A DNA stretch of 36,922 bases from Acidobacteriota bacterium (GTDB lineage: Bacteria > Acidobacteriota > Blastocatellia > Pyrinomonadales > Pyrinomonadaceae): positions 1 through 36,922 of the forward strand of contig QHXQ01000091.1 of the NCBI GenBank assembly GCA_003223935.1, read 5' to 3'. Of this stretch, positions 8,101-13,909 are shown one piece after another. Position 1 is the stretch's first letter. The number at the start of each line of letters is the position of its first letter. A program made the translations under genes and the position numbers. Under the pieces are notes generated by a model. That model was given only the letters and a program-made list of their open reading frames with translations, did not search any database and was not told the DNA's origin.

Positions 8101-9408
8101 CTCAAGCGTCTGCTGGGGGAAGAAGCATCGGCCGAGGGACTCGACCCGGTAGACTTCGAGGGCTTGGCCGTGAAGTTTGACGAAACTGCCTCCGCGCGAC
8201 CGCACGAGATCGGCGGACTCGACGTCGAACTCGCGCGTCTGCTACTTGACGAACCGGACGACGCGGCCGAGCAGCCGGAGCGCATGGCCCGGTTCTGGGT
8301 TGATACGCCCGAGGCGGAGTTGCGCATCCATCCTCTGCTCGAGGAGTTACGAGTGTGGGGGGCTAAGCTCCCGGCTTCGGTCGTCCGCGCGGCACAACAG
8401 CGACTCAAACACGCAGGCCTTGAGAGCGACCAGCCTTTGCATAAGCAAGCGGATTTGGGCGACGTGCGGGCGACCGGCAAGCGGTTCCAACCGGCGGGCG
8501 GGACCTTTGCCGAGCGCGTCCGCTGCGTGCGTGACGCGTTGGGGATTGGCGGCGGATACGTGGAACTGTGGGCTGCGAAACGCGTCATCGCCACGGTCCA
8601 AAGACGACGCCTCGACCTCGCAGTACCTGTGGTCGCGCCCCTCGCACCGAGTTCGGCGGGCTTAGTCCGGTCCCATACGACCGGGCGCTGTCCCTACTGT
8701 GAGGGCAACTGTGTGGTTCCGATCTTCGACGAAGATCTCATGATCGCACGCCGGACGGCGGAGCCGACCAGCGAGAGTTTCTTTCGGTCGGAGGCCCTCA
8801 ACATCTTGCGCGGCGTACGCCGGAGCGTGCTCTTACCGTTCTTAAAGCGTATGACGGACGAAGGGCTATGGCCGTCGAAACGGGCGTTCACGCGGCTTAG
8901 TGATGAGGAACAGATGATTCTGCTGCACGGGTATTGGCACCGCCCGGGCCCGGGTAGTTTCTTAAAGACTCCCAAGGTTGATCCGGCGGAGGTGAGTTCA
9001 TGGCTGCGTTGGGACGGACTGTTCCGATCGGTGTTGGCTGAGATTGACCGGAGCAAGGACGACGAGTGGGTCAAAGAGGTCAAGGCTACGACGCGCAGCG
9101 TCGACTGTCCGGTCTGTGCCGGCACGGGACTTCAGCCGCACGCGCGCGCCATCAGCCTCGGCTCACGTTCATTCTTCGACTGGGTTCGTAAAGGAACCGT
9201 AGGAGATATGATTAGGGAACTGGGTAAACTAGAGCCCGTAAGCGCGCGCTCCGAGGGGATGCGTGCTCGACTACTCTACTGTCTGGAGCCCGTGAGCAGC
9301 GCCGAGCCGCGATCCCTTCTGCGCGAAACACTCAAGGAGACAAAGTTGATACGTGCCATCTTTGAGCGAGCAGTCCGCAGCCAGACCCGGCTCGAAGTAC
9401 TCGAGTGA
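5152..9408 (+). CDS. UvrA-like ABC ATPase with extra C-terminal zinc-finger module
   Basis: A 1418-residue UvrA paralogue; true UvrA is about 940 residues. Both ABC modules are intact: Walker A GVSGSGKSS at 32-40 and again near 650-658; signatures LSEGESRRSRLA (~508) and LSGGEHQRLRVA (~841); Walker B LLLDEPARGLH (~530) and LLVLDEPSAGLH (~865); and UvrA-type zinc cysteines CPTC (296), CPEC (426), CQTC (755) and CPHC (773). After about residue 965 there are 450 more residues with two further cysteine pairs, CPYCEGNC (1180) and CPVCAGTG (1319); the second is followed by a UvrA-like helical segment but there is no third P-loop. The start ATG 5152 overlaps the oxygenase stop; an in-frame upstream start would lie inside that gene. 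UvrA-like proteins such as DrrC protect antibiotic producers from DNA-binding drugs, so a self-resistance role is plausible but unproven. Confidence 0.85.
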   Translation: MSGKIEIVDARTNNLQSVDVSLPMGKATMVVGVSGSGKSSLLADTLAAEANARMRRFLGVHQPHLSDEDVPAFVGPVPACVHFSQGAFRASSRTTVATSSGLLALLRFYFRRYAKPWAEEEQEFVPPPSAESYGDWIKKHYKGSLTIWTVVVRWERTDGMRAAGLLRRHGLERATVRSETDTAARSERGRDVELAHFRPLAPQVKHLIEAEVGRACVPDKKDEMHDLLQRAFDIGGDVIIEFLEGQDLPKELHSERGTLLDSTQHWVHPKVLLPFAPPSDALLSFNSPSNPRSGACPTCQGLGRMRTVAITALVTHPERSLHKGALTLWTEKNYRYVNIQHETIEGLRGLRGFAPDVPWKRLNEDARQLILFGSGQEAIPDIDLKTGRKISTPRPFPGFVPTILRRAEGSGAGARALAALIAEGPCPECGGTRWSRAARALRLGKWHLPALLGFIFDELEQFAAPKGQLERGLPDEARALAAGLHVTAEAFVAAGLGHLSGERGMTTLSEGESRRSRLAAFLRARGQGLGLLLDEPARGLHEEDVARLAGALVELKQRHTLIINEHRLSLARAADHVIEIGPGAGDKGGRIVNSGPPQRVFTPDWHPAIERAQLPATSSNDWLKVEGARIHNLSNVACRIPLGRLVSITGVSGSGKSSFVRGILLPALAEALPGRVESEGFAWPDGVWAQITGTKSIKTVLALEPRTPSAQRRSTVATLLGLAEDLRRIFGKSDEARRAGLTATDFGWNAGRGRCQTCLGLGEVEDGDRWVSCPHCGGRRFGEEALGVRVAGLNVADLLELSTAKLLDHPFTDLAGWEPLLKQLVALDLDYLALGRRVDRLSGGEHQRLRVARTLGGTQVEGLLLVLDEPSAGLHPRDVARLLQVLDRVVSEGRNTVVLVEHNLDLIRASDWMIDFGPGGGPAGGRVVGQGPPEKIAERDTPTGRALSNKKFRMPTARGKAKIKGARPHAVNSETAARSGRQWLKRLLGEEASAEGLDPVDFEGLAVKFDETASARPHEIGGLDVELARLLLDEPDDAAEQPERMARFWVDTPEAELRIHPLLEELRVWGAKLPASVVRAAQQRLKHAGLESDQPLHKQADLGDVRATGKRFQPAGGTFAERVRCVRDALGIGGGYVELWAAKRVIATVQRRRLDLAVPVVAPLAPSSAGLVRSHTTGRCPYCEGNCVVPIFDEDLMIARRTAEPTSESFFRSEALNILRGVRRSVLLPFLKRMTDEGLWPSKRAFTRLSDEEQMILLHGYWHRPGPGSFLKTPKVDPAEVSSWLRWDGLFRSVLAEIDRSKDDEWVKEVKATTRSVDCPVCAGTGLQPHARAISLGSRSFFDWVRKGTVGDMIRELGKLEPVSARSEGMRARLLYCLEPVSSAEPRSLLRETLKETKLIRAIFERAVRSQTRLEVLE

Positions 9409-9412
9409 ACGT

Positions 9413-10144
9413 ATGGAGTATGCCCTCTTCGGCAGTGCGGCCAATCGTTACGACTGGCACACCCCGCCACACCATTATCAACACGATCACGCCTTCGTGA
9501 TAGCACGGCTGCCGGCAGCGCCGGGGCGTGTGCTCGATGTGGGCTGCGGCACGGGCGTGTTTCTGGAGAAAGCTATCGCCGCCGGGTTTGACGCGACGGG
9601 CCTCGACGCCTCCCCGGAGATGGTTTCACTCGCGGCACGGCGGGTAGGAAAAGATCGAGTTCGCCTCGGAAGGATGCAAGAACTCGCCGAAACGGCAAGC
9701 TACGATGGCATCGTCTCGCTAAGCTGGTCGTTCAACTACATGAGTTCGTTCCGCGAGGCGCGAAACGTCCTGAGTCGCTTCTTCGAAGCCTTAAAGCCTG
9801 GCGGCCGCCTCATCCTCCAGCTTGCCCACGCAGCAAACGCAACCGGGGCGCTCAACGAGGACCGTGAGCCGGGGCCTGAGGGTCAGCCCGACGACGTTTT
9901 GTTTCTCTACCGCTTCAGCCAAGTCCTGGGGCAACACTGCGAGTTGCGAGCGCAGTACGTGTACGGTTGCAAGAGCCAGCAGGAACTGGTGGCAGAAGAG
10001 CACAGACTCAGTGCCGCCGACGCCTACGAGGTCGCGGCCGAAGCGTCTGCCGTTGGTTTCAAGAATGTGGAGCTGCTCAATTCTTGGCGTGGTGAGCCAT
10101 TGGACCAATCGGTTAGCGCCTTCTTACTGGCCGCGCGGCCCTGA
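9413..10144 (+). CDS. Class I SAM-dependent methyltransferase, last gene of the operon
   Basis: A 243-residue methyltransferase. Motif I is VLDVGCGTGVFLE, followed by the acidic strand-2 residue in ATGLDASPEMV, then YDGIVSLSWSFNYM and LKPGGRLILQLAHA, the usual sequence of class I enzymes. ATG 9413 lies 4 bases after the UvrA-like stop, and the GAGTGA that contains this stop can serve as its ribosome-binding site; an upstream in-frame start would overlap the previous gene by 56 bases. It shares little visible sequence with the methyltransferase at 3579, so the two probably act on different sites. It closes the operon and converges on the RADAR operon 35 bases away; a weak hairpin (TTGTT/AACAA, around 10150-10165) lies between them. 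Confidence 0.85.
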   Translation: MEYALFGSAANRYDWHTPPHHYQHDHAFVIARLPAAPGRVLDVGCGTGVFLEKAIAAGFDATGLDASPEMVSLAARRVGKDRVRLGRMQELAETASYDGIVSLSWSFNYMSSFREARNVLSRFFEALKPGGRLILQLAHAANATGALNEDREPGPEGQPDDVLFLYRFSQVLGQHCELRAQYVYGCKSQQELVAEEHRLSAADAYEVAAEASAVGFKNVELLNSWRGEPLDQSVSAFLLAARP

Positions 10145-10179
10145 ACTACCATTGTTTAATAACAACGCTCGTGTCAGCA

Positions 10180-10968
10180 CTAGAGTGGATGATAAAGTTG
10201 CTTGACGAAGCATAGGAATGCCTGACGGCGCCGCTCTTGCGGGCCAGTTACACTCTGCTCTGCGCGGTCGTGCAAACTAAGGCTGTTGTGAACGATCAGA
10301 AGCGCACCGGTCATGGCAGGTAGCACTTCACGGACCGAATCTGCCGCCTCTTCTACTCTCGCAACGATCTCGCGTGTGTGCGGGGGTATTCGGCCAAAGC
10401 GATGCCAAGCGCCTTGTTCTAGAGCCGGCCCATAGAAACGAAGGCCGTTGTGTCCTAATCTGCGCCCAGCACCTGTGATCACTCGAAAGGCACGCCAGCC
10501 ACCTGCATCACGATAGCCGAAGGGTTCTGCTCGCGCGGAAAGATCAGCGACCAACCGTCTTCCTTTGTGAGTTTGACAAAGCTGCGCTAAAACGGCCGTA
10601 GTCGACGCGACCCACCATGCTCCATTATTCAGTCCAGCCGGATCTTCTCGGCGAATCCACGACAGACTGAGCTCCGGTCTTCCTACACGTGTTGAGAAAT
10701 CGTTGTGCCAGCGGATTGATGCGCGACGATCAAACGGACGCCATTGGGGAGCCGCAGGTGATGGCTGTGTCCGAATGATTGGCTGACTCGGGTTAGCGCT
10801 TGACGGAACAAATAGAGTCCCCAGTAACCTGGCAGCGGTTAGAATAGGTTCAGCATCGTCGGTTTCAGCGGAGAACTCCGGTTCATAGTAATAGCCATAC
10901 GTGCGTAGGTTGTCGCGCACCCTTAGCACCCATTCCATCCTGATTGTGTTGTTTCGCAGGCGTGTCAT
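10180..10968 (-). CDS. TauD-like Fe(II)/2-oxoglutarate oxygenase coupled to rdrB
   Basis: A 262-residue protein with the TauD-type fold. The iron triad appears as H88-N-D90 (RWHNDFS) and H233 (SLHDRAEQS), with R246 to R248 as candidate 2-oxoglutarate ligands before the final strand (AFLCFVK). Between these lie SLSWIRREDPAG and RFYGPALEQGAW, matching the core strands of TauD/TfdA enzymes. It is about 20-30 residues shorter than TauD at the N-terminus. Its ATG overlaps the rdrB stop (ATGA at 10965-10968), so it is translated from the same message. It shows no close resemblance to the oxygenase at 4271. In this context the substrate could be a nucleotide, RNA or an operon protein; none is indicated by sequence. 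I know of no RADAR system reported with this partner. Confidence 0.8.
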   Translation of the reverse strand: MTRLRNNTIRMEWVLRVRDNLRTYGYYYEPEFSAETDDAEPILTAARLLGTLFVPSSANPSQPIIRTQPSPAAPQWRPFDRRASIRWHNDFSTRVGRPELSLSWIRREDPAGLNNGAWWVASTTAVLAQLCQTHKGRRLVADLSARAEPFGYRDAGGWRAFRVITGAGRRLGHNGLRFYGPALEQGAWHRFGRIPPHTREIVARVEEAADSVREVLPAMTGALLIVHNSLSLHDRAEQSVTGPQERRRQAFLCFVKQLYHPL

Positions 10969-13850
10969 GGGGGACTATCAGGACGCTCCCATCCAAGAAG
11001 ATTAGGAACATTCAACCCCTGAGAAATCTGCTCAACATCCGGGGGAAGGGTAAAGCGTGACTGCATGCCGGCGTCCCGTGCTGTGTCGATCCATCGCATA
11101 GCTTCCTCGTGGGAGCGTCCCATCAGGATCAACGCATCAAACAGGAGTTGATACTCGTGTGGCAGAGTTGTAGCGAAGGTCAGCGGGTCGTCGCTGCCGA
11201 TGCAGATTGACAGCGGAGACACGTCGTCTTCTGGAACCACGGGCCTTAATCGCCATAGCGGATGCCCCACGAAGTTGCCGAGGTCGCCAACCAGTAAGTT
11301 GGAAGATGGGTTGACCTCGATTGTCAGACACAACCCTCCTACCTTGCGGCGCAAGCCGTCTTGAAGTTGACTAAGCGCTGCCTGCTCGTGTCTGACGTTG
11401 CGCAGATCAATCGTCTCCGGGATTCGTCCTTTGCGCCAAACCTTCTCATCACTCAGGTAGGCCCTCAATAGCGACCGCCCATCTGGCTCGCGCTCGTTTC
11501 CTCCCTTCTCAGCTTGCTCCGCCTGCCGTAAATTATGAGCTCGTAGCGTCGGCTTGTCAGGAAACCCCTCTGCACGCAACTCTTGCTCTTTGTGGAGTAG
11601 GTCAACGAAATCCATCAAGTCTTCGGGAGCATAAGACCGGCCGAAGATAGACTGAGCAAGCCGCACTATCTCGGTTCTCACGTAAGCCAACCTCTCACTG
11701 GCCACCCCTAGACCCTGCCTGGCATAACAGCTCCACTCCCAAATTAGATCGAAAAGCCGTTCCTCGCGGGTCTGAACTACCCGCCCAACGCGGCTACACC
11801 AGCCCGCGGGATCCACACCAAGGGACAGGGCATGTCCCAGACGATCACCTTCTTCGAGTTGAAGGTAGCTTACAGTATCGTCAAGCCTGCGAAGGCCGGT
11901 TAACAGATGCACGAAGTCTTCGCCAGCGTGAAAGCTAGTACGGAGCGGCGGTATCTTGAACTCCCCGCGTCGCCTTAGCTGAATGGCGGCCTGTTGTCCG
12001 GCGTCCCGAACCCACCGGACTAGCGGCGCCATGACCCAGACGGGTACGCCCGCTTCGTCGGTGCAGAGGTCGACACCTCGAACAGTACGCAAAGCGCGCG
12101 GATACTTCTGGAAGACGCTCACCAAGGCCTGAGCGTGGCGACGTTGCTCGAGATAGAAACGCGCAAACCGGAACCCAGTGGGATTCCCTGTATCTTTGAG
12201 ACGCTTCGATCCTGTTCGAATTCGAAGTGTTCCCGGGTAGGAGTGGTCTAAGCCATAAGCATTCAGGCTTCCGCGCTCCCAGCCACCGCCACGCTTACGG
12301 GAGAAGTGAAACAGCGCTCCGACTTCAAGCCTCGTCGCTTCGTCCTTCTCTTTATTAGCCTCGTCGCTCCTTTCTTTATTAAGAAGCTGAGTCGAGCGCC
12401 ATCCTGCATACTTATCCTTTGGATGCATCGCCCTTTCCACGTCGCGCACCTTCTTCAAGCAATCAGATATGCTCCCTTCGGTCCCGAGACGGACTTCAAG
12501 CGAGCGTAATCCGGCGTCTTTACCGCTGATGCGTACCGCTGTACTCACGAGTACGATTTCCGGGATGTTTTTTCGCAGCGGCTTGATCCGAGAGAAGAAA
12601 CGCACGAACCATTGCAATCCAGGCGTCAGAGGCCTTTGGACGACATGCCGATATACTAGGCAGCGAATGCGTATTATCTGCCAGAAGAGAGGGGCAAAAT
12701 CGCTGTCCTTGTTGTCCTGATCGATGTCCTGCTTGATACGGTGGAGAGCTTTCGCGACGAATAAGGTTTCAGGGCTAATTGCCTCGGTAGGATGCCAGCC
12801 GACGACCCGCGCAAGGGGGTCATGTGCATAAACATCGTGGCGGCTTTCGGGATTATGGAGAGCGCGTAGTGCGCGTCTCTCAGTCCGACGGTCGCGAATC
12901 AGATCTGGTGGGCCGATTAAACGGCGATAGAGAGCTCGGGTCTGTGCGAACCGTTTGGCGAGATGCTCCTGAGGCGCGCTCGCAAGCCGGGATCGTGGCG
13001 ATTCAATCCATCTTCCACGCCTGAGTTCGGAGAGTAAAGTGGTAAGACGGTTGCACTCTACAACATCTAATCGGCGGCCTGGCCGGTCACAGGCAAATTT
13101 CAGTAGCTCACTTGAGGACACGCTGGAAGACGAACCGTGAAAGAGCCATTCCGCGAGGACGAGTCGCACAACGGCTGCATATAGAATCCATGAGCCAAGA
13201 TCACGCCCATGCTCAAAGCATGCCCCGGGACTCTCGAAATCGGAATGCTTGCTTTCGTTACCAATCATACCGTGCATCAACGCAGCCCATGAGAGAGAGA
13301 AGTCCGGTGAGGCTCCCATGTGAAGGTGAGTCTCGGCGAACCCTCGATCTCGTAGCATCTGTTGTATAACCGGGTTGAGAGGAAACGGATCCCCGTCCGC
13401 GTCCACCACGCCTCTTGCCACCCGTAGAAGGTCGGGAGGCAAAGCACGGCACATCCAACTCCAACGGAGCCGCGCCTCCGGCGCTGCGCGCCCTCTGGTA
13501 TCAGCATCTGAGGCGGTTACATCGACGGGCCGTCCATGCGCGTCGAGATAGCTCTCAGCTAGTCGCTGCATATATTCGAGCAATGGGACAGGTTTAGAGA
13601 TTGTTTGATTGGGGTTGGAACTATCGAACCATAGCTTGTCACGGATGACCACAGCCCCATCTGGAGGAACAGAGGGAAGCGAGTTTAGAACATCTCTTTC
13701 TGCAGCGCGCCACAGTTCGTCCTTACGGCTGACCAGTGGATCCAGCGAAGGTGTGCCCAGACGAAAGCTCGCCTCCGAGGCGAGCGGAAACGCGGCCAGC
13801 TCGGCCTCTACGTGCTCGAACGGTATCGTGGCTAGACGTGGGAGGCTCAC
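10965..13850 (-). CDS. rdrB: RADAR protein RdrB, adenosine-deaminase-like
   Basis: A 961-residue protein with a split adenosine-deaminase active site of the RdrB type: THLHMGAS (H175, H177, zinc ligands), SFHAGED (H641, E643), DRLGHALSLG (H673), IEVNPSSN (845-852) and GSDDPL (D887, D888). The long insertions between these motifs are typical of RdrB, which assembles into large shells and deaminates adenosine in RNA or ATP during phage infection. All expected catalytic residues are present. The start is GTG 13850, with AAGGA upstream; the nearby ATG at 13860 is out of frame. The gene follows rdrA at 55 bases, bridged by a 20-codon reading frame, and is followed by a coupled oxygenase gene. Confidence 0.88.
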   Translation of the reverse strand: MSLPRLATIPFEHVEAELAAFPLASEASFRLGTPSLDPLVSRKDELWRAAERDVLNSLPSVPPDGAVVIRDKLWFDSSNPNQTISKPVPLLEYMQRLAESYLDAHGRPVDVTASDADTRGRAAPEARLRWSWMCRALPPDLLRVARGVVDADGDPFPLNPVIQQMLRDRGFAETHLHMGASPDFSLSWAALMHGMIGNESKHSDFESPGACFEHGRDLGSWILYAAVVRLVLAEWLFHGSSSSVSSSELLKFACDRPGRRLDVVECNRLTTLLSELRRGRWIESPRSRLASAPQEHLAKRFAQTRALYRRLIGPPDLIRDRRTERRALRALHNPESRHDVYAHDPLARVVGWHPTEAISPETLFVAKALHRIKQDIDQDNKDSDFAPLFWQIIRIRCLVYRHVVQRPLTPGLQWFVRFFSRIKPLRKNIPEIVLVSTAVRISGKDAGLRSLEVRLGTEGSISDCLKKVRDVERAMHPKDKYAGWRSTQLLNKERSDEANKEKDEATRLEVGALFHFSRKRGGGWERGSLNAYGLDHSYPGTLRIRTGSKRLKDTGNPTGFRFARFYLEQRRHAQALVSVFQKYPRALRTVRGVDLCTDEAGVPVWVMAPLVRWVRDAGQQAAIQLRRRGEFKIPPLRTSFHAGEDFVHLLTGLRRLDDTVSYLQLEEGDRLGHALSLGVDPAGWCSRVGRVVQTREERLFDLIWEWSCYARQGLGVASERLAYVRTEIVRLAQSIFGRSYAPEDLMDFVDLLHKEQELRAEGFPDKPTLRAHNLRQAEQAEKGGNEREPDGRSLLRAYLSDEKVWRKGRIPETIDLRNVRHEQAALSQLQDGLRRKVGGLCLTIEVNPSSNLLVGDLGNFVGHPLWRLRPVVPEDDVSPLSICIGSDDPLTFATTLPHEYQLLFDALILMGRSHEEAMRWIDTARDAGMQSRFTLPPDVEQISQGLNVPNLLGWERPDSPP

Positions 13851-13909
13851 GGCCTACCATCCTTAGGTTCCGTTGCACCTGAAGTGCGCTTCTTGTCATT
13901 AGGATTCAT
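13847..13909 (-). CDS. 20-codon bridging ORF between rdrA and rdrB
   Basis: A tiny frame (MNPNDKKRTSGATEPKDGRP) begins at ATG 13909, overlapping the rdrA stop as ATGA, and ends at TGA 13847-13849, overlapping the rdrB GTG start as GTGA. It therefore fills the 55-base gap and couples termination on rdrA to initiation on rdrB. It is polar and basic with no recognisable domain. It may serve only as a translational relay, or may be a remnant of a former third gene or N-terminal extension. The rdrB ribosome-binding site AAGGA lies inside it. Confidence 0.35.
   Translation of the reverse strand: MNPNDKKRTSGATEPKDGRP

Noticed and set aside
12469..12720. + strand frame of 83 codons within rdrB
   Set aside because: Antisense to a conserved stretch of RdrB with no initiation signal.
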